A DNA stretch of 64,000 nucleotides, from assembly GCA_963698275.1 (NCBI GenBank), contig CAVOQE010000009.1, positions 248,001 to 312,000 of the forward strand, given 5' to 3'. Position 1 is the first letter of the stretch; each line of letters opens with the position of its first letter. Below the pieces are notes generated by a model. The model had not been told where the DNA came from. It did no database searches and saw only the letters and a program-made list of their open reading frames with translations. Both the position numbers and the translations under genes were made by a program. Below, one piece after another: positions 26,701 through 35,203 of this stretch. Source of the DNA: Anderseniella sp963698275. GTDB taxonomy: Bacteria; Pseudomonadota; Alphaproteobacteria; Rhizobiales; Aestuariivirgaceae.

Positions 26701-27162
26701 ATGGACTCCATGTACCGGCTTGATGCGATCTATCCCGAATTGCGCGAGAACGACAACGCCTTTGCGTCACTGATCGCAATTGTATGGTTGTTTGTTGCCG
26801 ACAAGCGGATCCATCCCGCCGATGCCAGGGTGCTCAGGCGCCTTTATGATCCCTATTTCAAGCTGCGTGGCGACGATATCGCGTTCATCAGCGAAAGGCT
26901 GGCACTCAGCCCGATGGATCAAAGCCATGTCCAGTGGCTGGCTTCTTTGCTGACAACCAGCATAACCCGTGAACGCAGAGCGGGATTTGTCCGGAAAATG
27001 TGGACCATCGCCTACTCCCATCATGATCTGCACGAGGCCGAGCTGGACGTGATCCGGAAAACGTCGCGCATATTTGCTCTGACAGATCGCGAGGCCGACC
27101 AGCTTCGCGAAGAAGGCAAGGCTATGGCTGGGCGCTGGACCACAGCGTCGGGCCAAACATGA
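26701..27162 (+). CDS. TerB-like (tellurite-resistance/DjlA N-domain) protein
   Basis: 153 residues from ATG 26701; an in-frame TTG at 26644 would add 19 basic residues. All-helical TerB-type domain with paired acidic loops: VADKRIHPADARVLRRLY in the first half and YSHHDLHEAELDVIRKTSRIFAL in the second. Such domains occur in metal or envelope-stress proteins and in co-chaperone DjlA; the role here is unknown. No J domain is present. Its 3' end overlaps the convergent TRAP permease gene by 41 bp. Confidence 0.65.
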   Translation: MDSMYRLDAIYPELRENDNAFASLIAIVWLFVADKRIHPADARVLRRLYDPYFKLRGDDIAFISERLALSPMDQSHVQWLASLLTTSITRERRAGFVRKMWTIAYSHHDLHEAELDVIRKTSRIFALTDREADQLREEGKAMAGRWTTASGQT

Positions 27163-28924
27163 CGGCCAGGCCCGCCACGCACAATGCGACCCGACCGGCA
27201 ATTGCCATGTCGCGAACAATCAGCCCCCTGCTGATCAGATACAGCGCGACCGCAATCCGGACAAATGCCAGCAAGGCCGGCCAGAGACTCCGGGACGGCT
27301 CGATCAGCGCCAGGTCGGCGACCATTGCAAGCGGGATCAGGTAGAGCCCGACACCCAGCGCCATGGCATGGCCCGCCACCCTCAGCCAGGGCGCTCCGAC
27401 CATCCCGGCAGCGATGAAAACCGTGCCGCATACCGGTGGTGTGATGGTCGACAACAGCGCATACCAGAACACGAACAAATGCGCCGCCAGCAGCGGTACG
27501 CCAAGCTGTTGCAAGGCCGGCCCGGCCACCGAAATGCAAATCACATAGGCAGCCGTGGTCGGCACTTCCATGCCGAGGATCAGGCAGGCCAGCGCGGTCA
27601 GCAACAGGGCTGCCGGCAACCAGCCGCCCGACAGATCGACAATCAGGGAGGTGATCTTGACACCCAAACCCGTCTGCCCGAGCACACCGACAATCAGGCT
27701 GGCGCACAGGATGATCGAGGCGATCAGCGCAATCTGGCGGCCACTGGTTTCAATGGCTGTTGCGAAACGCTCGACAATCTGTTGTTTCCCGGCAACACCC
27801 TGACCCGTGAACAGGAGCAGGACGGCAGCAGAAAGAATAGCCAGAGCGGCTGCAAACTGGGCTGTATAGCCGCCGTGGAACAGGCGTTCCATCAGAACGG
27901 CAAACGGCACCAGGAAAAACCCGCCGGTGATCAGCAGTGTCTTGACGGGAATACGCGCTTCATCCCCCATGCCTTTCAGGTCATAGCGGTTGGCAAATCC
28001 GTCGACACCAAACCAGACGGCACAGAAAAACAGCACCGCAGGCAGGATCGCTGCCGCCATGATGGCCGTATAGGGTGTTGAGGTCAGTTCCACCATGACG
28101 AAGGCACCGGCCCCCATCAGCGGCGGCATGATCTGCCCGCCGCTGGAGGCAACCGCTTCAACCGCGCCGGCAAAAGCCGGTGGATAACCAAGCCTTTTCA
28201 TGGCCGGCAGCGTGAACGAGCCTGTCGATGCAACATTGGCGGAGGCCGACCCTGAAATGGACCCGAACAGCGCCGACGCCAGAACCGAGACCTTGGCGGC
28301 CCCGGCCTTGAGCCTGCCGGCACTGGCCAGCGCCAGGTTCATGAACCCCTGGCCTGCTTCACCGGCATTCAGAACCGCCCCGAATATGACGAAGACGGCA
28401 ACCACGGAAACCGACACGCCGGTCAGTTGTCCCCACAGGCCGCCTTCGGCTATCACCAGCGTGCCGACGAAGCTGTCCACGGGCAGACCGGGATGCCCGA
28501 GCTCGCCGGGAACATGATTGCCGAAAAGACCATAGACCAGCGCCACCGCCGCTACACACGGCAACGGCCAGCCAATGGCGCGGCGCGCCATTTCCAGAAC
28601 GCAAATGATGACAATGGCGCTGGCCGCCAGTTGCCCGTGGCCGCTCAGCGAACCATACTGATCCGACAGCGAAGCCTCATTCAGCGCAATCCACAGACAA
28701 ACCGCGATGGCGCCCAGCCCGAGGCACCAGCCAATGGCTGTTTCAACCCGCCCACGCCCGGCAACCAGCATGATCCAGGGCACAGCCAGCGCCATGTGCA
28801 GCGGGCGCGACACCAGATTGGGGATCAGGCCGGAAAAGATCAACCACAGGTGGAACGCAATGCTCGCCGCCCCGAGGACCAGCCAAACAGGTTTGATCGC
28901 CGGGGCAGCTTGTGGTTTTTCCAT
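27122..28924 (-). CDS. TRAP transporter fused permease (DctQM fusion, TAXI type)
   Basis: 600 residues with about 16-18 hydrophobic segments: a DctQ-like block in the first 140 residues and a DctM block after it. DctM motifs include SGSASANVASTGSFTLPAMKRLGYPP, GGQIMPPLMGAGAFVM and GMEVPTTAAYVI. Fused permeases of this form work with TAXI-family binding proteins, and one is encoded immediately upstream. Likely substrate is a carboxylate or amino-acid-like compound; the ureohydrolase in the same operon suggests a guanidino acid (inference). Confidence 0.9.
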   Translation of the reverse strand: MEKPQAAPAIKPVWLVLGAASIAFHLWLIFSGLIPNLVSRPLHMALAVPWIMLVAGRGRVETAIGWCLGLGAIAVCLWIALNEASLSDQYGSLSGHGQLAASAIVIICVLEMARRAIGWPLPCVAAVALVYGLFGNHVPGELGHPGLPVDSFVGTLVIAEGGLWGQLTGVSVSVVAVFVIFGAVLNAGEAGQGFMNLALASAGRLKAGAAKVSVLASALFGSISGSASANVASTGSFTLPAMKRLGYPPAFAGAVEAVASSGGQIMPPLMGAGAFVMVELTSTPYTAIMAAAILPAVLFFCAVWFGVDGFANRYDLKGMGDEARIPVKTLLITGGFFLVPFAVLMERLFHGGYTAQFAAALAILSAAVLLLFTGQGVAGKQQIVERFATAIETSGRQIALIASIILCASLIVGVLGQTGLGVKITSLIVDLSGGWLPAALLLTALACLILGMEVPTTAAYVICISVAGPALQQLGVPLLAAHLFVFWYALLSTITPPVCGTVFIAAGMVGAPWLRVAGHAMALGVGLYLIPLAMVADLALIEPSRSLWPALLAFVRIAVALYLISRGLIVRDMAIAGRVALCVAGLAVMFGPTLWSSAQP

Positions 28925-28942
28925 GAGACGTGTCTAGAGCCC

Positions 28943-29902
28943 CTAGCGAAGCGTGTCCGGCACCTTGATGGCTTTTTCGTCATAGTATTTCAGAGCGCCG
29001 GGATGAAGCTTGCCGACCATTGCAGTGAGGTATTCAGGCGTGACGCCATTCCACCATTTCGCGGTTTCCCCCATGCTCGCCTTGCCTTCCCAATAGGTCT
29101 TGGTGAGCTCATAGGCTGTCGCATCGTCCATGGCGGTGGTGGTGTAGGCCATCACCGGCAGGGTTGTGGTGGTCACGTCCGCATCAACGCCGGCATAAGT
29201 GCCGGCCGGAATTGTCAGCTTGTCACGCTTGGTCATGGCAAACTGCTCATCGCTTAATGACAGCACGTTGACCGGCGTGGACGCGGCCGCTTCAAGGACG
29301 TTTGGTGCCGGATAGGACCCGGCTGTCGCGAACCCGTCGATCTGCTTGTTCTTCAGTGCCGAAACGGCTGATGACAACTCGACCTCGGCCAGCTTGACCT
29401 TGCCTTCAAGGCCGAACAGCTTGATGTATTTCTCCGCTTCGCGGGCGCCGAAGCTGCCCTTGCCGATCAGGAAAGTCTTGCCGTCAAGCCCGGCAAAATC
29501 GGTTATGCCGGAATCCTGCCGCACGACAAAATGCATGGTCAGCGACGGGATCGGAAACAGGCCCCTGATCTCATCGAATTTTACGTCTTTCGGTTCGAAC
29601 ATTTTCTTGCCGCCCTGGGCCAGCTTGACCAGTACGGGCGGCGTAGTGAACACGTAATTGCCGGTTCGTGTTGCGGCTTCCTTGACGTTCTGCACAGACC
29701 CTTGCGACTCTTCCACTGTCAGGATGATGTTGCCGCCGGAGCCTTTCTTGACCGCTTCGGCAAGCTGCACGCCCATCTGGTAATACGACGATGTCGACTT
29801 GGCAGACTTGTAGGTGACGCGAGTTTCAGCATTCACAGTGGCCGACAGTGTCGCTGCGGCAGTCAGGGTGAAAGCGAAAGCGAGTTTGTTGAAGCGAGAC
29901 AT
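28943..29902 (-). CDS. TAXI-family TRAP solute-binding protein
   Basis: 319 residues from ATG 29902. Signal peptide to about residue 25 (ATLSATVNA), then a TAXI-fold receptor: SAKSTSSYYQMGVQLAEAVKK, NVKEAATRTGNYVFTTP, FLIGKGSFGAREAEKYI, DGFATAGSYPAPNVLEAA. TAXI proteins bind glutamate-like or other carboxylates in the periplasm. It lies between the ureohydrolase gene and the fused permease in one minus-strand operon (18 bp to the permease, 46 bp from the ureohydrolase). Confidence 0.9.
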   Translation of the reverse strand: MSRFNKLAFAFTLTAAATLSATVNAETRVTYKSAKSTSSYYQMGVQLAEAVKKGSGGNIILTVEESQGSVQNVKEAATRTGNYVFTTPPVLVKLAQGGKKMFEPKDVKFDEIRGLFPIPSLTMHFVVRQDSGITDFAGLDGKTFLIGKGSFGAREAEKYIKLFGLEGKVKLAEVELSSAVSALKNKQIDGFATAGSYPAPNVLEAAASTPVNVLSLSDEQFAMTKRDKLTIPAGTYAGVDADVTTTTLPVMAYTTTAMDDATAYELTKTYWEGKASMGETAKWWNGVTPEYLTAMVGKLHPGALKYYDEKAIKVPDTLR

Positions 29903-29948
29903 GAAGGTCCTTCCCTGTAGATGATTTGTCTTTGTTGATTGTGCGAGA

Positions 29949-30908
29949 TTACACACGCTCTGCCATGATGCACAACAGTTCAAACATCATGGTTACGCCG
30001 GCAAGTGCGGTATAACCTGACGCGTCAAACGGCGGCGATACCTCGACCACATCTGCACCGATGATGTTGAGGCCGCGAAGGCTGCGCAACATGGCCTGGG
30101 CTTCCCTGGTGGTGAACCCGCCTGCCTCCGGCGTTCCGGTACCTGGCGCAAAGGCCGGGTCCAGGCAGTCAATGTCAAAGGTGACATAGGTCTCGTCATC
30201 ACCGACAATGTCGCGTGCCCGTTTCATGGTTTCGTCGAGCCCGTTGGCAATCGCCTCCTCGATATCAATCATGGTCACGCCGTGCTTTGCGCCGAACTCA
30301 CGGTCCGACCAGTCGTAGACACCACCGCGCAAGCCGATCTGCACGGTCCGTTTGGGATCCAGCACGCCTTCCTCGATGGCACGGGCAAACGGCGTGCCGT
30401 GGGTGAATTTCGATCCGTGAAAATAGCTGTCCCAGAGATCCGAATGGGCGTCAAACTGGATCATGCCGACCGGCTTGTTGCGGCCCAGCGAGCGCAGGAT
30501 CGGCAGGGAGCACAGGTGATCGCCACCGGCCGACAGCGGCCTGATGCCGGCTGCCACCACCTGATCATAGAATTTTTCGATGCGCGACAGCGCGTCCATG
30601 AGGTCTGCCGGATTGACCGGTGCATCGCCGATATCGGCGACATTGGCCAGCTTGAACGGCTCGATCTTCAGGTGATGGTGAACTTTCCGGATCATCGCAG
30701 ATGCATCCCGCATCTGGCGCGGTCCATGGCGCGGACCGGGACGGTTGGTGGTTCCACCATCCCACGGCACCCCGATCAGCCCTATATCCACCTCGCCCGC
30801 GTCTTCCAGCCTGACCTGCGGCAGGCGCATGAAGCTGGCGACACCGGCAAAGCGCGGCACTTCAAGGCCGGGAACGGGTTGATAGAAACCATTATTGGGT
30901 CTGGACAT
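29949..30908 (-). CDS. Ureohydrolase, guanidinobutyrase/agmatinase type
   Basis: 319 residues with the complete dimanganese site: GGDH (128-131), DAHSD (153-157), and DIDCLDP (245-251). The N-terminus VPRFAGVASFMRLP and VHHHLKIEP resemble the guanidinobutyrase/guanidinopropionase branch (GbuA/GpuA of Pseudomonas, from memory) more than enterobacterial agmatinase. It releases urea from a guanidino compound. First gene of an operon with a TAXI TRAP transporter. Because an AruI-type 2-ketoarginine decarboxylase lies 9 kb away, 4-guanidinobutyrate is the substrate I favour. Confidence 0.85.
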   Translation of the reverse strand: MSRPNNGFYQPVPGLEVPRFAGVASFMRLPQVRLEDAGEVDIGLIGVPWDGGTTNRPGPRHGPRQMRDASAMIRKVHHHLKIEPFKLANVADIGDAPVNPADLMDALSRIEKFYDQVVAAGIRPLSAGGDHLCSLPILRSLGRNKPVGMIQFDAHSDLWDSYFHGSKFTHGTPFARAIEEGVLDPKRTVQIGLRGGVYDWSDREFGAKHGVTMIDIEEAIANGLDETMKRARDIVGDDETYVTFDIDCLDPAFAPGTGTPEAGGFTTREAQAMLRSLRGLNIIGADVVEVSPPFDASGYTALAGVTMMFELLCIMAERV

Positions 30909-30964
30909 TGGCGAAACTCCTTCTGCGTCGTGCAGCGGAGACTATCTCGCTAAGAGCTTGTCGA

Positions 30965-31069
30965 CTAGATCAGGATGGCATTTGGTTGTTACAACCAAAT
31001 GCCATGAACCTGATCGCTTCTAAAGTGTTAGAGCAACTTTATGGGTTCTTTCGAACCCATGTTGCTCTA
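30965..31069. repeat. Dispersed double-hairpin repeat, copy 2
   Basis: Inverse-orientation copy of the element at 19412-19514. It starts with CTAGATCAGG; the first hairpin has a perfect 14-bp inner stem (30975-30988 / 30992-31005) and the outer GATCAGG/CCTGATC stem. The second hairpin pairs TAGAGCAAC-ATGGGTTC (31029-31037 and 31041-31048, split by a TTT bulge) with 31053-31069. Shared sequence with copy 1 includes CAACCAAA, CATGGGTTC and the linker CACTTT(A/G)GAA(G/A)CGATCAGGTT read on the other strand. It overlaps the 3' end of the neighbouring minus-strand ORF. Confidence 0.85.
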
Positions 31070-31422
31070 ATAGCCTTGCCAAGCCACCAGAATGCCAGCA
31101 CGTGAATGGCGGAATTCAGCCAGAACATCGGTGATGCATACAGGCCGCTGGACCAGGCATACGGCCACAACGCAAACGGATACATGGCGAGATCACCGGG
31201 GATGCCGATCCAGTGTTGTACACTGTCACTCAGTCCGAACCCGCGGCACGCCGTCCACGGCAAGGGTTCGGGCCACAACCATCCGGCGACACATTTTGGC
31301 GGGTCGGTAAAGGCCTGCACCAGACCGGCAAAGGCACCATATGCCAACTGCCATACCCAGCACGCGGCTATCACGGCAAAACAGATAAACCCGGTACCGC
31401 GGTCTGCTTTTGCTTTTGCCAT
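31039..31422 (-). CDS. Hypothetical membrane protein, C-terminus encoded by a repeat
   Basis: 127 residues from ATG 31422 (MAKAKADRGTGF); longer frames upstream overlap the CoA ligase start. Hydrophobic segments at about 11-32, 75-90 and 100-118, with several Trp residues and two Cys (PPKCVAG and WTACRG). The family is unknown. The last ten or so codons (IRATWVRKNP) and the TAA stop fall inside the double-hairpin repeat, so the original C-terminus may have been replaced when the repeat arrived. Confidence 0.6.
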   Translation of the reverse strand: MAKAKADRGTGFICFAVIAACWVWQLAYGAFAGLVQAFTDPPKCVAGWLWPEPLPWTACRGFGLSDSVQHWIGIPGDLAMYPFALWPYAWSSGLYASPMFWLNSAIHVLAFWWLGKAIRATWVRKNP

Positions 31423-31526
31423 TGTTTCCACCGGATTATGGTTTGTTCGCACAACACCTACTTGAACGCACCCGGCTGATTGGGCAAGGCTGTACCTGTC
31501 GACATTTACAGGAACCGTATCTCCCC

Positions 31527-33056
31527 ATGAATCTTGCCCACTGGATCGAACGCAATGCACTGGAACGCCCTGATGGCCCTGCCGTGGGCGCAGGCAGAGA
31601 CGTTGTCTTTACCCATGGTGAGCTGCGCGACCGGGTCGAGCGGCTGGCAGCAGGCCTGCATAACCTCGGCCTGAACCGGGGCGACCGGGTCGCGCTGGCC
31701 ATGAAAAACGTGCCCGAGTATTTCGAGGTGCTGTTTGCGATCTGGCATGCGGGCCTGGCAGCGGTTCCGATGAATGCCAAACTGCATGCGTCGGAGTTCA
31801 GCTACATTCTGGAGAACTCGGACTGCAAGGCCTGCTTTGTCACCCCCGCTCTGGGCGAGACCATTGCCGGTGCAAATGCCAAAGGCGTTGACCACATCAT
31901 CGATGTAACTACCGACGCCTATGCCGGCCTGCTGAGCTGTGACCCGGTGAACATCTGCTTTGTCGAGCCCGATGAACTGGCCTGGCTGTTCTACACATCC
32001 GGCACGACGGGCAGGCCCAAGGGCGCAATGCTGTCCCACCGCAACATTGTTGCCATGACGCTGAACTATTTCGTCGATTTCGACCGGGTCATGCCGGATG
32101 ACTGCATTATTCACCCAGCGCCGCTGAGCCATGGCTCCGGCATGTGGATGTTTCCGCACGTGTGCGCCGGCGGCTGCAATATCGTGCCGGTGTCGGGTGG
32201 ATTTGACCCGGCAGAGATTTTTGATCTTATGACCCACTGGAACAGCGTATCTATGTTTGCAGCTCCAACCATGGTGCGGCGGCTGACGACATGGCAAGGC
32301 GATGCAGATGTAAGCAATCTCAAGCTGATCATCTATGGCGGTGCGCCGATGTATGTCGAGGACTGCATTGCGGCACTGGACCGTTTCGGCCCGAAGCTGG
32401 CGCAGCTTTACGGACAGGGCGAAAGCCCGATGACCATCACTCATCTGTCGCGTGAGGATATTGCCGACCGCAATCATCCGAAATGGCGGCACCGGCTCGG
32501 CACGGCAGGCGTGGCGGATGCCTGCGTGCATGTGCGGGTTGTTGACGAGGCCGGTGCTGCGGTTCCGGTTGGCAAGAAGGGCGAAATCGTCTGCCGGGGC
32601 GACTCCGTGATGCTGGGTTACTGGAACAATCCCGAGGCTACCGCATTTGCACTTCGCGACGGCTGGCTGTGGACCGGTGACGTCGGCGTGTTCGATGAAG
32701 ATGGCTACCTGACCATCACCGACCGGTCGAAGGACATGATCATTTCCGGCGGCACCAACGTCTATCCACGCGAGATAGAAGAAGTACTGCTGCAGATGCC
32801 GCAACTGGCGGAGGCTTGCGTGATCGGCAGGCCGCACCCGGACTGGGGCGAGATTGTGATCGCCTATCTGGTCCGCGAACCCGGCTGCACATTGGACGAC
32901 AGGGAAGTCGATGCCTACTGCCTGGCCAACATGGCGCGCTTCAAGCGGCCAAAAGCCTATCGATTTGTTGATGTGCTGCCGAAGAGCAATTATGGCAAGA
33001 TACTGAAAACCGAAGTCCGCGAAATCGAAAAAACCCATGATTGGATAGACCGATGA
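31527..33056 (+). CDS. AMP-forming acyl-CoA ligase
   Basis: 509 residues from ATG 31527 (MNLAHWIERNALE). ANL motifs: FYTSGTTGRPKGAMLSHRN, YGQGESPMTIT in the A5 position, TGDVGVFDEDGYL, and DRSKDMIISGGTNVYPREIEEVL. The terminal Lys region is NYGKILKTE. Related to fatty-acid or phenylpropanoid CoA ligases; substrate unknown. It overlaps the VOC protein gene by ATGA (33053-33056), so the two act in one small operon. Confidence 0.87.
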   Translation: MNLAHWIERNALERPDGPAVGAGRDVVFTHGELRDRVERLAAGLHNLGLNRGDRVALAMKNVPEYFEVLFAIWHAGLAAVPMNAKLHASEFSYILENSDCKACFVTPALGETIAGANAKGVDHIIDVTTDAYAGLLSCDPVNICFVEPDELAWLFYTSGTTGRPKGAMLSHRNIVAMTLNYFVDFDRVMPDDCIIHPAPLSHGSGMWMFPHVCAGGCNIVPVSGGFDPAEIFDLMTHWNSVSMFAAPTMVRRLTTWQGDADVSNLKLIIYGGAPMYVEDCIAALDRFGPKLAQLYGQGESPMTITHLSREDIADRNHPKWRHRLGTAGVADACVHVRVVDEAGAAVPVGKKGEIVCRGDSVMLGYWNNPEATAFALRDGWLWTGDVGVFDEDGYLTITDRSKDMIISGGTNVYPREIEEVLLQMPQLAEACVIGRPHPDWGEIVIAYLVREPGCTLDDREVDAYCLANMARFKRPKAYRFVDVLPKSNYGKILKTEVREIEKTHDWIDR

Positions 33057-33610
33057 CTGTTATCCAGACGCAAGGCGTCCACCACATCACCCTGAACGGC
33101 GCCGACCGGCAAACCTCGATTGATTTCTGGGAAGGCATTCTCGGCATGCCGTTCGTGTTTGAACAGCCCAATCTCGACGCACCCGACACCAACCATCTCT
33201 ATTTCGATCCGGGCGATGGCAGGCTGATCACCATTTTCACCAATGAAGACTGGGAGGTTGATGCGGCGCCCAACCCGAACGGCGTCGGCAACCTGCATCA
33301 CCTGGCATTCATCGTGTCACGCGCCACCTATACCCAGGCAGCCGAACGCCTGGAAGCCGACGGCTTTTCCAATTCAGGCGATGTGGACCGCGGTTTCATG
33401 GACTCTTTGTATTTCCGCGATCCGCTGGGCCAGCTCATGGAACTGGCGTGCTACAAGTTCGATCCGCCGCACGGGTTCACCCATGCAGACGTATTGCATC
33501 AGGCGCACAAGATCCGTGTCGAGGCCGGCGACTACAACATCGCCGACAAGCACATCGCCGATGCGCTCTTGGTGCTGGTGCAGAAATCTACCGGAACGCT
33601 GAGTGACTAG
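33053..33610 (+). CDS. VOC (glyoxalase/dioxygenase) superfamily protein
   Basis: 185 residues from ATG 33053, overlapping the stop of the CoA ligase. Two beta-alpha-beta-beta-beta modules: VHHITLNGADRQTSIDFWEGILG with a candidate metal His in the first, NLHHLAFIVSR and FRDPLGQLMELACYK (candidate Glu) in the second. This is the ring-cleavage dioxygenase/glyoxalase fold. Coupling to a CoA ligase suggests a catabolic step on the same compound; the reaction is not assignable from sequence. Confidence 0.85.
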   Translation: MTVIQTQGVHHITLNGADRQTSIDFWEGILGMPFVFEQPNLDAPDTNHLYFDPGDGRLITIFTNEDWEVDAAPNPNGVGNLHHLAFIVSRATYTQAAERLEADGFSNSGDVDRGFMDSLYFRDPLGQLMELACYKFDPPHGFTHADVLHQAHKIRVEAGDYNIADKHIADALLVLVQKSTGTLSD

Positions 33611-33697
33611 GGTCCCGGCGTGTGCTGATGAGCCAGTGCGAAAATCCGCGTTCCGGCATTGTACCGTCGGCAAGATTGACGCTCCGGTCAATTTGCA

Positions 33698-33750
33698 GCA
33701 AACGCGGAAAATCGGTCAAATGGGTCATTGGTTACTTCCTTTGGTGTAAG
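33698..33750 (+). repeat. 53-bp dispersed repeat, copy A
   Basis: Runs from GCAAAC to the end of TTGGTGTAAG. Its core, AATCGGTCAAATGGGTCA followed by TTCCTTTGGT, recurs at 48032-48084 (inverted) and in shortened form at 48267-48302. It ends 10 bp before the ATG of the Mur-ligase-like gene, so it probably carries that gene's promoter or leader. No matching inverted copy was found nearby. Confidence 0.8.
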
Positions 33751-33760
33751 GTTGCAGGTC

Positions 33761-35014
33761 ATGGCCTTCGAGTTTCCCATTCCCGTTCAGATTGCCTTTT
33801 ACCGGTTGGAAAGAGCGATTACCCGACCGGTCAGGTGGCTGGCCTTTGGTCGTGTCTGGAAGCGGCGCGTTGTGGTTGCCAAGATCACCGGCTCGTATGG
33901 AAAGACGACCACCAGCCGAATGCTGGCCGCGATACTCAAGGCTTCCGGTCATAAAGTAGGTCTGTGGTGCAGCGACGGAGTGTTGGTTGACGGCCGGCAA
34001 ATGCCCGGTACCGGACGGTCTTGCTACTACGGCGCCCGACGTGTGTTCCGGCACAAGGATATTACCGCAGCCGTGCTTGAATGCACGGTTGGTGGTCAGG
34101 TCATGCAGGGGCAGTATGCGCCGCGATGTGACGCAGCCGCTCTTTTGAATGTATCCGACATGCATAAAGGCCAGTACGGACTGGAAATTGTGGAGGATAC
34201 AGCACGCGTAAAACAATCAATCGTGCAGACTTCAACAGGCAGCCTTGTGGTGAACCTCGATGACCCCCATTCAGCGATGCTTGCGAACACGCGACCCGCC
34301 AATGCGGTCACCGGTTTGTCGATGGACCCGCAAAACCCGGCTTTGCTGCAGCATGCCAAACATGGTGGTCGCAGCATCACCCTGAGTGAGGATGGCGAAC
34401 AGATTGTATTGCTCTCTCCATCTGGTGAATTCGAGGTGCTGGCCCGGGTGGCGTCAATTCCAGAGACAGCGGGCGGTACCGCCAGGCATGTTGCAGCAAA
34501 TGCGATGGCAGCCGCTGGGCTGGCGTTGAACCTGGGGGCGGATAGAGACTCCATCCGTACAGGACTCGAGAAAGATACATTTGCCAGTCATTTGAAACCG
34601 CGTTTCAGCATTGTCGACACTCCGGGCTTCAAGCTTGTCCTGGACAAGGCACTGGGACCGCTTGCGCTGCAAAACGCTGTGCAAGCGACAGCCCGAATTC
34701 GGGCTTCTGGCAGGCGGGTAGCCATCTTGAATGCACCCCGGGAGACGTCGGATGACATGTTCAGTCAAATGGCGGTGGCAGTAGCCGGCGAGTTTGATGT
34801 CTTTGTCTGCTGTGGAGCTGTTGCCGACCGGTATGCGATGGCGCTCGAAAACACGCCTGTATCGACAGATAGGATTTTTCGCGAGAAGGAGCTCGTCAGC
34901 GCGTGCAAGACAGCCCGTGACCTTGTTGAGGATGAAGGCCTGATTTACGTGCAGGTCGCATATCCGGACCGGCACGAACCGATAAAGGCAGCACTGGGCG
35001 TCGCCAGCGACTAG
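33761..35014 (+). CDS. Orphan Mur-ligase family protein, CapB/cyanophycin synthetase C-domain-like
   Basis: 417 residues from ATG 33761. The Mur-ligase P-loop GSYGKTTTSRMLAAIL is at about residues 44-59. Next come LECTVGGQVMQGQYAPRCDAAALLNVSDMH (Mg/ATP region) and ARVKQSIVQ, which align by eye with the Mur domain of cyanophycin synthetase and with PgsB/CapB. A C-terminal Mur domain follows (VDTPGFKLVLDKALGPLA onward). No ATP-grasp domain and no capACD-like partners are nearby. It likely forms a peptide or isopeptide bond on an unknown acceptor. A dispersed repeat abuts its start. Confidence 0.75.
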   Translation: MAFEFPIPVQIAFYRLERAITRPVRWLAFGRVWKRRVVVAKITGSYGKTTTSRMLAAILKASGHKVGLWCSDGVLVDGRQMPGTGRSCYYGARRVFRHKDITAAVLECTVGGQVMQGQYAPRCDAAALLNVSDMHKGQYGLEIVEDTARVKQSIVQTSTGSLVVNLDDPHSAMLANTRPANAVTGLSMDPQNPALLQHAKHGGRSITLSEDGEQIVLLSPSGEFEVLARVASIPETAGGTARHVAANAMAAAGLALNLGADRDSIRTGLEKDTFASHLKPRFSIVDTPGFKLVLDKALGPLALQNAVQATARIRASGRRVAILNAPRETSDDMFSQMAVAVAGEFDVFVCCGAVADRYAMALENTPVSTDRIFREKELVSACKTARDLVEDEGLIYVQVAYPDRHEPIKAALGVASD

Positions 35015-35068
35015 CCCGCTACAGTTAAAGCCGGTGTACCCGGTTGCAGGTCCACCCGACGGTGGCCT

Positions 35069-35179
35069 CTAGCCACCGACGCTGGGCTCCGGTGAACGTG
35101 TGGTGAACAGCTCACGGACAATACCGTGAATCTGGTTGCCATCGTCCTGCGGCTCTGGTGAATTATATTCGAGATGCAT
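35069..35179 (-). CDS. Possible small protein, 36 residues
   Basis: A short minus-strand ORF (starts MHLEYNSPEP, ends SPEPSVGG) preceded by GGGAAG 10 bp upstream, beginning 25 bp after the stop of the TetR gene. Acidic and Pro-rich. The stop lies in the loop of a 7-bp hairpin CGGTGGC/GCCACCG (35060-35078). Unrecognised; it may be a small protein or an untranslated tail. Confidence 0.3.
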   Translation of the reverse strand: MHLEYNSPEPQDDGNQIHGIVRELFTTRSPEPSVGG

Positions 35180-35203
35180 GGCGCTACTTCCCTACTGATC
35201 CCC

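Noticed and set aside
31506..33038. 510-codon minus-strand open frame
   Set aside because: Lies wholly antisense to the CoA ligase with all ANL motifs; no protein-like features of its own.
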